45,599 nucleotides of DNA from Candidatus Mediterraneibacter norwichensis (GTDB lineage: Bacteria > Bacillota > Clostridia > Lachnospirales > Lachnospiraceae): the NCBI GenBank assembly GCA_019112765.1, contig DXIU01000129.1:1-45599 (forward strand), read 5' to 3'. Of the stretch, positions 19,414-28,145 are shown piece by piece; positions within the stretch are counted from its first letter, which is position 1; each line of letters begins with the position of its first letter. The translations under genes and the position numbers were made by a program. Below the pieces are notes generated by a model, which worked only from the letters and a program-made list of their open reading frames with translations, made no database searches and was not told the origin of the DNA.

Positions 19414-21630
19414 ATGAAACGCATTCAGATCAGAAAGCCCAATATAAAGGGGTTCTTTGTTAAGGTCAGAAATCTGAAAAAAGAAGATATAAAACGGCAT
19501 TTTGAACAGAAGAGGGAACGCCGCAGAAAAATACTGGAAGAGCGGCAGAACAGCGCGTTTTCAAAGAAAATGCAGCCGGTTTATAAATGGATGAACCGGC
19601 TGTCTCTTCCGCTTCACTTTCTGCTTGCCTTTGTGATTAATTTCGTGATTGAACTGATTTCCAGGCATTCCCTTTTTCAGGCATGGGATTATCTTGTGGA
19701 AACACCGCTTGTATTTTTGTACAATTCCTTTCTTATATTTGCCACGTTTACACTTGTATATCTGGTACGGCGAAGGGTTTTTGCCAGAATCCTTATCAGT
19801 GTATTCTGGATTTTCCTGGGAACATGCAACGGATACCTTTTGCTGAAAAGAGTAACGCCTTTTAATGCACAGGACCTGAAAGTACTTTCGGACGCGCTGG
19901 AGCTGACAGGCAATTATTTCAGTCCGGTAGAGCTGGTGCTGCTGATTATAGGAATTGTGGCTGTTGTTCTCTGGGTGATCTCCATGTGGAGAAGAGGGGG
20001 ACAGTATACGGGAAAGATGCACAGGATTATCGCTCTCGCAGGAAGCGCCCTGTCCTTTGCTCTTTGTATATTTCTGACGAATGAAGCGATTGATAAGCGT
20101 GTGATTTCCAATTATTTCGGAAATATCGCATTCGCATATGAAGACTATGGATTCCCATACTGCTTTTCGGCCAGTCTTTTTAATACCGGAATTAACAAAC
20201 CGGCAGGCTACAGTGAAGAGACGATGGCCGAGGTCAGCGGGAACGGAGCGATTACGCAGAGCAGTTCAGGAAGGTCAGAGGAGGAAATGCCCAATATAAT
20301 TATTGTGCAGCTGGAATCCTTTTTTGATCCTACGGAAGTAGAGTGGCTGAAGTTCTCGGAAGATCCGATCCCGAATCTGAGAAAATTATTTTCCGAATAT
20401 TCCACCGGGTATTTTAAAGTGCCTTCTGTGGGCGCAGGTACGGCCAACACGGAGTTTGAAGTCCTTACAGGAATGAGCATGCGCTTTTTCGGTCCCGGTG
20501 AGTATCCGTATAAGACATATGTGAAGGACAATGTACTGGAAAGCGCAGCTACAGCGCTGGAAAAGTACGGCTATGGAACGGAAGCTCTGCACAACAATGG
20601 AGGAAATTTCTACAGCCGTGCCCAGGTATTTAATAATATGGGCTTTGATCACTATACCAGCAAGGAGTTTATGAATATTCTCCAGACAACGCCGAAGGGG
20701 TGGGCTACAGACGACATCCTTGTGCCGAACATCATGGAGTCTATGGACACTACAGAAGGGCAGGACTTTGTCTTTACCATCAGTGTGGAAGGGCACGGAG
20801 AGTATCCTACGGAGAAGGTACTGGATAATCCGAAGATCAAGGTCAGCGGCGTTGAGGATGAAGGCGAGAGAAATGCATGGGAATACTATGTGAACCTTGT
20901 CTATGAGATGGACCAGTTCGCCGGCGATCTGATCAGGGCTGTGGAGGAAAGAGACGAGCCGACGGTAGTTGTTTTCTACGGAGATCATCTGCCTACGATG
21001 AATCTTGAGGCAAAGGATCTTAAGAGCAGATATCTTTATAATACAAATTATGTAATCTGGGACAATATAGGCCTTGAAAAAGAGGACAGAAATATTGCGG
21101 CATATCAGCTGGTGGCAGACGTGCTTGACCGGCTGGATATTCATTCGGGAACAGTTTTCAATTATCATCAGCAGCGTCAGGAGACAAAAAACTATCTTTC
21201 CGACCTGGAGCTGCTTCAGTATGATATTATGTACGGGAAACAGTATGTGTATGAGGACAGCGGAAGGCCGATTACAGAAGGACATATGGTAATGGGAGTA
21301 AAAGACGCTGAGATCACTGAAGTTCTGGAACAGCTGGACGGTACCTGCAGTATTTACGGAGAGAACTTTACGAAACAGAGTAAAGTATATATTAACGGAG
21401 ACAAACAGGATACTACGTTTATGAACAATACCAGACTGGATCTGCTGGAGACAGATCTGGAAGACGGCGATACGATAATGGTGGCGCAGGTCGGCTCAAG
21501 CAATACCATATTCCGGACCTCGAAGACATATGAGTACCGGGACGGAACTCTGACCGGGCTGCCGGAAGATGAAAACGCCGTGGAAAACGGAAGACAGGCG
21601 TTTGTAAGTGAGGAAGATCAGGAAGAATGA
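19414..21630 (+). CDS. LTA synthase-family (sulfatase fold) membrane protein
   Basis: TM helices, then IIIVQLESFFDPTEVEWLKFSEDPIPNLRKL, GAGTANTEFEVLTGMS, VVVFYGDHLPTMN. Confidence 0.9.
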   Translation: MKRIQIRKPNIKGFFVKVRNLKKEDIKRHFEQKRERRRKILEERQNSAFSKKMQPVYKWMNRLSLPLHFLLAFVINFVIELISRHSLFQAWDYLVETPLVFLYNSFLIFATFTLVYLVRRRVFARILISVFWIFLGTCNGYLLLKRVTPFNAQDLKVLSDALELTGNYFSPVELVLLIIGIVAVVLWVISMWRRGGQYTGKMHRIIALAGSALSFALCIFLTNEAIDKRVISNYFGNIAFAYEDYGFPYCFSASLFNTGINKPAGYSEETMAEVSGNGAITQSSSGRSEEEMPNIIIVQLESFFDPTEVEWLKFSEDPIPNLRKLFSEYSTGYFKVPSVGAGTANTEFEVLTGMSMRFFGPGEYPYKTYVKDNVLESAATALEKYGYGTEALHNNGGNFYSRAQVFNNMGFDHYTSKEFMNILQTTPKGWATDDILVPNIMESMDTTEGQDFVFTISVEGHGEYPTEKVLDNPKIKVSGVEDEGERNAWEYYVNLVYEMDQFAGDLIRAVEERDEPTVVVFYGDHLPTMNLEAKDLKSRYLYNTNYVIWDNIGLEKEDRNIAAYQLVADVLDRLDIHSGTVFNYHQQRQETKNYLSDLELLQYDIMYGKQYVYEDSGRPITEGHMVMGVKDAEITEVLEQLDGTCSIYGENFTKQSKVYINGDKQDTTFMNNTRLDLLETDLEDGDTIMVAQVGSSNTIFRTSKTYEYRDGTLTGLPEDENAVENGRQAFVSEEDQEE

Positions 21631-22934
21631 CATATGAAAAAGCAGTAACATATATTCTGGATATTCCGAAGTTTACCAAAAAAAATGATCCTGCACACAC
21701 AAAAATGCTTCTCCGCCTTCTGGGGAATCCTCAGGAGGCGGTTAAAGTGATTCATGTGGCCGGTACAAACGGCAAGGGATCCGTGTGTGCCTATCTGGAT
21801 GCCATGCTTCGTTCAGAGGGAAGACGGACGGGGCTTTTTACTTCTCCTCATCTTGTGAAGATGAATGAGCGCATCGTCATTGACGGGTGTCCTATCAGCG
21901 ATGATGCGTTCGTCTTTGTTTTTGAGAAGATCCTTTCCTGTGTAAGGCGTATGGAAGAGGAGGGACTTCCTCATCCCACTTTTTTTGAATTCCTGTTTGC
22001 TATGGCGGCAGCTGCATTTGCGGAAGCCGGGGTGGAGTACGCGGTACTGGAAACCGGAATGGGAGGCCGGCTGGACGCTACAAATACAGTAGAGCGGCCT
22101 CTGGTCTCAGTGATCACGTCTATCGGCATGGATCATATGGAATATCTGGGACATACACTGGAGCAGATTGCCGGAGAGAAGGCCGGTATTATTAAGCCGG
22201 GAGTTCCTGTCCTTTTTGCAGAGACTTCTCCGGAAAGCGACGGTGTCATCGAAAGAACAGCAGAAAAACGCGGAAGTTTGTGTAAAAAAATCGGGAAAGA
22301 TGCGTACGAAATTCTCGGAATTGAGGACAAACATATTGCATTTTCCTGTTCAAATGCTTATTATGGAAATACCACGTGGAAATTGAATAATATCGGGACT
22401 TATCAGCCGGCCAATGCCATGCTTGCCCTGGAAGTCATGAGGATTCTCTTTGGAGATTCGGGGCATCCGGACGTGTGGAGAGAAGCGCTGTCCGGCGTAA
22501 AATGGGTAGGCCGGATGGAAGAAGTTCTTCCGGATGTCTATGTGGACGGAGCCCATAATTTAAGCGCTGTGGAAGCGTTTGCGGCCAGTGTGCTGCCGGA
22601 CGTCAGGGGCAGAGTGATTCTGTTTTCCGCGGTGAAGGACAAGGATTATGAGGATATGATATCCTGCCTGTGCCGGAACGTTCAGGCTGATTTTTATGTG
22701 GTTACGCTGATTGCGGACAGAAGGGCTGCCCAGGCGGAAGAGCTGGGGCGGCTGTTTGAGAGATACACGGATAAACCCGTTATTGTTACAGAGAATGTGA
22801 AGGACGCGCTTCGGTATATACTGGCGCGCCGGGGAGAACGCAGAGTTTACTGCCTTGGTTCTCTGTATCTGGCGGGGATGATAAAGGAACTGATTCAGGA
22901 GGAATACGGATGCTCAACTATGAGGAAGAACTGA
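21627..22934 (+). CDS. folC: Folylpolyglutamate synthase / dihydrofolate synthase
   Basis: VAGTNGKGSVCAYLDAMLRSEGRRTGLFTSPHLV, VDGAHN. 4-nt overlap with the preceding gene. Confidence 0.95.
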   Translation: MTYEKAVTYILDIPKFTKKNDPAHTKMLLRLLGNPQEAVKVIHVAGTNGKGSVCAYLDAMLRSEGRRTGLFTSPHLVKMNERIVIDGCPISDDAFVFVFEKILSCVRRMEEEGLPHPTFFEFLFAMAAAAFAEAGVEYAVLETGMGGRLDATNTVERPLVSVITSIGMDHMEYLGHTLEQIAGEKAGIIKPGVPVLFAETSPESDGVIERTAEKRGSLCKKIGKDAYEILGIEDKHIAFSCSNAYYGNTTWKLNNIGTYQPANAMLALEVMRILFGDSGHPDVWREALSGVKWVGRMEEVLPDVYVDGAHNLSAVEAFAASVLPDVRGRVILFSAVKDKDYEDMISCLCRNVQADFYVVTLIADRRAAQAEELGRLFERYTDKPVIVTENVKDALRYILARRGERRVYCLGSLYLAGMIKELIQEEYGCSTMRKN

Positions 22935-23044
22935 AAAAATTCAAACCCAGCCTTGAGGTGGAAGAGATAGAGGAAGCTGTTTACCAGGAGGATCTGTCGG
23001 ATATGACAGATCTTCTGAAACAAGTCATGGATCAGAAGAAATGA
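22910..23044 (+). CDS. 44-aa acidic small protein, below the ORF-track length cut-off
   Basis: atgctcaactatgaggaagaac...cagaagaaatga gives MLNYEEELKKFKPSLEVEEIEEAVYQEDLSDMTDLLKQVMDQKK. RBS caggagga upstream. Overlaps folC stop. Confidence 0.65.
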   Translation: MLNYEEELKKFKPSLEVEEIEEAVYQEDLSDMTDLLKQVMDQKK

Positions 23045-23074
23045 CTTTTGTCAGAAAGATTGTGGTGAGTATAA

Positions 23075-24436
23075 ATGGATTACGCGAAGAAGATCGTATA
23101 CCAGTCGAATTACTGGTATAATGATGGACTGAGAAAGGCGCAGATCCGCGATATGTCAGAGGCAGCTAAGTCACTCAGGATAAGCCTGCAGTTTAATCGG
23201 GAAAATATCGCGGCGCGAAATCTTCTGGGACTTGTATATTATGGAACCGGGGAGGTAGCGGAAGCTCTGGTAGAATGGATTATCAGCAAGAATCTGCGTC
23301 CGAGAGACAATATAGCCAATTATTTTATCAGGGAGGTACAGGCCTCTGCAAATGAGCTTGAAACAATTAATCAGGCCGTAAAAAAATATAATCAGTGTCT
23401 TGGGTACTGCCGTCAGAATGGAGAGGATCTGGCGATTATTCAGCTTAAACAGGTGATTATCTCCCATCCTTCATTTCTGAAAGCGCATCAGCTGCTGGCT
23501 CTGCTGTATCTGCACACGGAACAGTATTCCCGCGCAAGACAGGTGCTGCGCGCGGCCCGGAGAATCGACACGGCGAATGAGATAACCCTCAGATATATGC
23601 ATGAGCTGACGGCCAGAAGAGGAAGAGGCCGCAGAATCGAGAAAAAGAAAAAGGATGACGCGGTAGAGTATAATCTTGGCAACGAGACAATTATTCAGCC
23701 GAAGCATTCGGCAGTCAGATCGATGGCCTCCCATCTTGCCGTTGCCAATATTTTTATCGGGGCGGCGATTGGAGCGGCTATTATCTGGTTTCTGGTGGCT
23801 CCGGCAGTCAATCAGTCCAGATCAGAGCGGATGAATGATCAGATGCGGGAGTACAGCGAACAGATTGATTCTCTGCAGGCTCAGATCAGCGCTCAGACCA
23901 GGACGCTGGATAATTATCGTGCAGAAAGCGAGAGCGCTGAGGCGGACGCAAAGAAGGCGGCCAGTACTTCCGACAGTTATGAGAATCTTATTTCCGTTAT
24001 GGATCAGTACAATTCCGGCTCATATGAGTCCAATACGCTGGCGGATTCGCTTCTCAATATAACAAGGGATAACCTGGGAGATACAGGAAAGGCGCAGTAT
24101 GATGACCTGACTGAGGCTATTTATCCCAGAGCCTGCGAAAACCGGATGTCAGAAGGACGGAATGCGCTGTCCGCCGAAAATTACGAAGACGCGATTACTG
24201 CTCTTGCGAAAGTTGTGAGAATGGACGCCGGGTACAATGACGGAGAAGCTCTGTTCCGGCTGGCAGAAGCTTATATGGGCAGCGGAGACAATGAAAACGC
24301 GGCCACATATTTCCAACGGGTGGTGGACGAATACGGAGACTCCCAGTACGCGGAAGAAGCTGCTTCGAACCTGGAAACCATAAATGGTTCATCCGGCAGC
24401 GGAGACAACGGAGACGGCAGCAGCGGCGGTCAATAA
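23075..24436 (+). CDS. TPR-repeat membrane protein with coiled coil
   Basis: N- and C-terminal TPR-like segments around a TM helix (ANIFIGAAIGAAIIWFLVAP) and coiled coil. Confidence 0.8.
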   Translation: MDYAKKIVYQSNYWYNDGLRKAQIRDMSEAAKSLRISLQFNRENIAARNLLGLVYYGTGEVAEALVEWIISKNLRPRDNIANYFIREVQASANELETINQAVKKYNQCLGYCRQNGEDLAIIQLKQVIISHPSFLKAHQLLALLYLHTEQYSRARQVLRAARRIDTANEITLRYMHELTARRGRGRRIEKKKKDDAVEYNLGNETIIQPKHSAVRSMASHLAVANIFIGAAIGAAIIWFLVAPAVNQSRSERMNDQMREYSEQIDSLQAQISAQTRTLDNYRAESESAEADAKKAASTSDSYENLISVMDQYNSGSYESNTLADSLLNITRDNLGDTGKAQYDDLTEAIYPRACENRMSEGRNALSAENYEDAITALAKVVRMDAGYNDGEALFRLAEAYMGSGDNENAATYFQRVVDEYGDSQYAEEAASNLETINGSSGSGDNGDGSSGGQ

Positions 24437-24506
24437 AATACACAAATAGAAGAGAAAAAATTAAAAAAAAGAAAAATAAAGAATAAAGACAGAAAATTAC
24501 CAAAGA

Positions 24507-24540
24507 AAAGGATGTGCGGAAGGGCACATCCTTTATTTTT
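24507..24540 (+). terminator. Intrinsic terminator
   Basis: aaaggatgtgc-ggaagg-gcacatccttt-attttt. Confidence 0.85.
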
Positions 24541-24554
24541 GCACAATTCTGTGC

Positions 24555-24594
24555 AAAGGGGTCAGACCCCTTTGCAAAAGGGTCTGACCCCTAT
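24555..24594. repeat. GGGGTCAGACCCC palindromic repeat element
   Basis: aaaggggtcagaccccttt-gca-aaagggtctgacccct. Arms pair over about 16 bp. Confidence 0.8.
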
Positions 24595-24614
24595 CAGGTT
24601 TCATGAGGAGGAGT

Positions 24615-24932
24615 ATGATGAAATATCAGGTTCAGGAGAACTGTCTGACAATTTATCTCCCCCGCGAAGTGGATCACCATAATGCGGAAGAGATGAAGCG
24701 GGAAGCGGATGCGGTTATTGACAGAAATCATATCAAATATATTATTTTTGATTTTGAAAAGACGGATTTTATGGACAGTTCCGGAATAGGGGTAATTATG
24801 GGAAGATATAAGACGATCTGCCTGATCGGAGGAGAGGTATGGGCAGTGCATGCAAATGCGAGGATCAGAAAAATACTGACACTGTCGGGCGTGACGAAAA
24901 TTATGCAGATATATGAGGAGGATGAATCATGA
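24615..24932 (+). CDS. spoIIAA: Anti-sigma F factor antagonist SpoIIAA
   Basis: STAS domain with FMDSSGIGVIMGRYK. Upstream of spoIIAB and sigF. Start 24615 or 24618. Confidence 0.95.
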   Translation: MMKYQVQENCLTIYLPREVDHHNAEEMKREADAVIDRNHIKYIIFDFEKTDFMDSSGIGVIMGRYKTICLIGGEVWAVHANARIRKILTLSGVTKIMQIYEEDES

Positions 24933-25384
24933 GAAATACGAATGAAATGGAGATCAGGTTTGACAGCAGGTCGGAAAATGAAAGCTTTGCGAGGGTGGCG
25001 GTTGCTGCGTTTATGACTCAGCTGAATCCTACGGTAGAAGAAGTGGCAGATGTAAAGACAGCTGTTTCGGAGGCTGTGACAAATGCGATTATCCACGGAT
25101 ATGATCAGGCGGTGAAGAAGGTACATATCCGCTGCCGGATCCGGGAAAATATATTTTGTGTAGAAGTAAGCGACACCGGACGGGGAATTGAAAATATAGA
25201 AGAGGCGATGCGTCCCATGTTCACAACCCGGCCGGAACAGGATCGTTCCGGCATGGGCTTCGCGTTTATGGAGGCTTTTATGGATCAGGTAGAGGTGGAA
25301 TCCGAGCCGGGCAAAGGGACAACAGTGAAAATGCAGAAGGCCATCGGAAAAGGAAGGGAGATATGGACCACACAATCGCTTTAA
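24929..25384 (+). CDS. spoIIAB: Anti-sigma F factor SpoIIAB
   Basis: AVSEAVTNAIIHGY, VSDTGRGIENI, RSGMGFAFMEAFMD. Confidence 0.96.
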   Translation: MRNTNEMEIRFDSRSENESFARVAVAAFMTQLNPTVEEVADVKTAVSEAVTNAIIHGYDQAVKKVHIRCRIRENIFCVEVSDTGRGIENIEEAMRPMFTTRPEQDRSGMGFAFMEAFMDQVEVESEPGKGTTVKMQKAIGKGREIWTTQSL

Positions 25385-26079
25385 TCAGAAGATCGCACGA
25401 TGGAGATAAAGAAGCGAGAGAACAGCTTGTGGAAGAAAACATAGGCCTCATCTGGTGTGTCGTAAAACGGTTCTGCGGCAGAGGCACAGAATCAGAGGAT
25501 CTCTTTCAGATCGGCTGCATCGGTCTTCTGAAAGCGATAGACAAGTTTGACCTGTCCTATGATGTAAAGTTTTCTACCTATGCAGTGCCTATGATATCCG
25601 GAGAAATCAAGAGATTTTTAAGAGACGACGGCATGATCAAGGTCAGCCGTTCCCTGAAGGAACTTTCCTACAGAAGCCTTCAGGCAAGAGAGAGACTGAC
25701 GGACCGGCTTGGCAGGGAGCCTACCCTGGAGGAACTTTCCTGCGAGCTGGGAATTGAAAAAGAAGAGATTGTACAGGCCATGGAGGCCGGAAGCGAGGTG
25801 GAATCCATTTACCGTCCGATTCATCAGAAAGAGGGAAGCGAGATCCCGCTTCTGGATAAAATTGAAGAAAAAGAGAAAAAGGAAGACAAAATTCTTGACC
25901 GCATGCTGTTGGGACAGCTGCTGGAGACGCTGAATCCGGAGGAACGCCGGCTGATCTATCTGAGATATTTTGCGGACCGGACACAGACGGAGGTGGGGAA
26001 AGTTATGGGGATTTCCCAGGTGCAGGTATCCAGACTTGAGAAAAAAATACTTGAAAATATGCGGAAAATGAGTCGCTGA
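25363..26079 (+). CDS. sigF: Sporulation sigma factor SigF
   Basis: EDLFQIGCIGLLKAIDKFDLSYDVKFSTYAVPMISGEIKRFLRDDGMIKVSRSLKE; region 4 GISQVQVSRLEKKIL. Confidence 0.96.
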   Translation: MDHTIALIRRSHDGDKEAREQLVEENIGLIWCVVKRFCGRGTESEDLFQIGCIGLLKAIDKFDLSYDVKFSTYAVPMISGEIKRFLRDDGMIKVSRSLKELSYRSLQARERLTDRLGREPTLEELSCELGIEKEEIVQAMEAGSEVESIYRPIHQKEGSEIPLLDKIEEKEKKEDKILDRMLLGQLLETLNPEERRLIYLRYFADRTQTEVGKVMGISQVQVSRLEKKILENMRKMSR

Positions 26080-26180
26080 GCACATATTTCTTCCGAAAAT
26101 CCAGATACTATTTCCGAAATATATACAGCGTCCGGATGTGCCTGTAATCGTCCGGAACGCTCGGAAAGGTCGGTGAAAAT

Positions 26181-26336
26181 ATGGATGACGGACACAGAAA
26201 AATATGGTATTCCATTCTCACGGTTGTGGCAGTGGCAGTAGCACTGGGAGTCTTCTACTGGCTGACAAACCCGCAGCAGGAGAGCTCTGAAGGGTTTTTA
26301 ATTCAGAATACGGAGGTGGAAAGCTGTGTCATCTGA
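26181..26336 (+). CDS. 51-aa small membrane protein between sigF and spoVAA
   Basis: MDDGHRKIWYSILTVVAVAVALGVFYWLTNPQQESSEGFLIQNTEVESCVI. One TM helix. Overlaps spoVAA start by 11 nt. Confidence 0.6.
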   Translation: MDDGHRKIWYSILTVVAVAVALGVFYWLTNPQQESSEGFLIQNTEVESCVI

Positions 26337-26991
26337 TACGGTCACTCTTTATATTAAAGGAAACCGGGATGTAGAAGTGCAGAAAGAGGAAGTGACCCTT
26401 GGAGATATTCTGTCAATGGAATGTTCCGACAAAAAAGTGATTCCCGGAATAAAATCTCTCAGAATTCTGAAAATACAGCAGCCCGGGCGTCAGAGGTATG
26501 TGATATCTGTCCTTGAGATTATCGCGTGCATTCATAAAAACTGTCCCGGTATCGAGGTGCAGAATCTGGGGGAGACAGATATTATCGTTACCTGTGAAAA
26601 CCAGAAGACGCCGGGAAAACTGTGGCATATAGTAAAGACAGTATTTGTGGCGGCAGTCACTTTTTTCGGAGCCGCTTTTACAATTATGGCGTTTAACAAT
26701 GATGTGGATGTGACCCGGCTGTTCGGACAGATCCATGAATTTGCCACCGGAGAGGAAACCTCAGGATTTACAGTACTGGAGATCACATATTCTGCAGGGC
26801 TCACTGCGGGAATCCTTATTTTCTTTAACCATTTCGGCAAAAAGCGTTTTACAGTGGATCCCACGCCGATGGAAATTCAAATGAGGCTGTATGAAAATGA
26901 TATCCAGACCACGCTGGTAGAAAATGCCTCAAGGAGAGGAGATGAAATCGATGTGGGCAGTTCAGATTCTGCTGGCACTGATCGGACTTAG
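26326..26991 (+). CDS. spoVAA: Stage V sporulation protein AA
   Basis: GTG start. MSSDTVTLYIKGNRDVEVQKEEVTLGDIL and GAAFTIMAFNNDVDV. Position after sigF as in B. subtilis. Confidence 0.92.
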   Translation: MSSDTVTLYIKGNRDVEVQKEEVTLGDILSMECSDKKVIPGIKSLRILKIQQPGRQRYVISVLEIIACIHKNCPGIEVQNLGETDIIVTCENQKTPGKLWHIVKTVFVAAVTFFGAAFTIMAFNNDVDVTRLFGQIHEFATGEETSGFTVLEITYSAGLTAGILIFFNHFGKKRFTVDPTPMEIQMRLYENDIQTTLVENASRRGDEIDVGSSDSAGTDRT

Positions 26992-27367
26992 CGCAGGAAT
27001 CGCAGTGGCGGGCGGACTGTTCGCATTTATTGTAGAATTAGGCGTGGTTGCGGATTTTGCGGATAGAACCCATACAGGAGATAAAGTATTATTTTATGAA
27101 AGCTGTGCCGCTGCGGGCGGCATTGTGGGAAATATCTTTTATGTCTTTCAGATCGATCTGCCGACGGGAGCGTGGTTCCTTGCGGTATACGGCATTCTGG
27201 CCGGTATTTTCGCCGGATGCTGGGCTATGGCGCTGGCAGAAATCTTAAATGTATTCCCCGTATTTCTGCGGAGGACAAAAGTGGTCAGATATCTGACCGT
27301 TCTGATTATAAGTCTTGCGCTGGGTAAGGGCCTGGGCGCATGTCTCTTCTTTTTTAAGGGATGGTGA
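26942..27367 (+). CDS. spoVAB: Stage V sporulation protein AB
   Basis: SAGIAVAGGLFAFIVELGVVADFADRTHTGDKVLFYESCAAAGG. Overlaps spoVAA end. Confidence 0.92.
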   Translation: MKSMWAVQILLALIGLSAGIAVAGGLFAFIVELGVVADFADRTHTGDKVLFYESCAAAGGIVGNIFYVFQIDLPTGAWFLAVYGILAGIFAGCWAMALAEILNVFPVFLRRTKVVRYLTVLIISLALGKGLGACLFFFKGW

Positions 27368-27829
27368 CTATGCCACCATCCCCCATATCCAGTAAATCAG
27401 TCCAAGTATCCAGCTTGTAAAGATTCCATACAGTATGACCGGGCCGGCGATGGTAAAGATCTTGCATCCGATTCCAAACACCTGGCCTTCTTTTTTGTAC
27501 TCAATAGCCGGAGCGGCAACGGAGTTGGCAAATCCGGTAATCGGCACCAGAGCGCCGGCCCCGCCCCATTTGGCCAGCCTGGGATAGATGCCGGTTCCTG
27601 TAAGCAGCACGCTGATAAGCACCAGGGTCAGGGAAGTCCATGAACTGCAGTCATCCGGAGAGAGTTTCCGGAATTCACAGTAGTGGAAGATTACCTGTCC
27701 AAGAAAACAGATGGCGCCGCCCAGAAGAAATGCTTTGAGCATGTTCACCCATACATTGTGCTTCGGCGTTTTCTGTTTGACATATTTTTCATACTGCTGT
27801 TCCTGTTTCATACGCTGTACTTTATCCAT
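27368..27829 (-). CDS. spoVAC: Stage V sporulation protein AC (inverted relative to the rest of spoVA)
   Basis: MDKVQRMKQEQQ...KAFLLGGAICFLGQ...GAGALVPITGFANSVAAPAIEYKKEGQVFGIGCKIFTIAGPVI, matching recalled SpoVAC sequence. Start 27829 after aaaggagg on the minus strand. Confidence 0.93.
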   Translation of the reverse strand: MDKVQRMKQEQQYEKYVKQKTPKHNVWVNMLKAFLLGGAICFLGQVIFHYCEFRKLSPDDCSSWTSLTLVLISVLLTGTGIYPRLAKWGGAGALVPITGFANSVAAPAIEYKKEGQVFGIGCKIFTIAGPVILYGIFTSWILGLIYWIWGMVA

Positions 27830-28145
27830 AGAAGCGCCTCCTTTATTTCCGCCGGAAGCAGACCGCATGACACAGGAAACGCGGCCCTCTGCAGCGGAGT
27901 ATTTGATTCCCCCGGGACTGCCACATCCGGCGGACATGCCGGTCCCGGGCTGCATCTTTTTTTATTATCTGAAGCCCGCATGAAAATATACTTCATTAAG
28001 AGAACTTGTTTTTTTCGGACTGTGCAGAAGCTTCCGCAGCGCAGATAACAGAAAATTTATTCCGGCACGCATATTCCGGAAGCACCGGCAGATAATAGGC
28101 ATATAAGCAAACGGACACAAAATCAGTGAGGAAAGAGGAAAAGCA

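Noticed and set aside
20386-21285. 299-aa minus-strand ORF
   Set aside because: Antisense shadow of the LTA synthase-like gene.
27830-27955. N-terminal extension of SpoVAC (MQPGTGMSAGC...)
   Set aside because: Known SpoVAC start context fits 27829, with aaaggagg on the minus strand.
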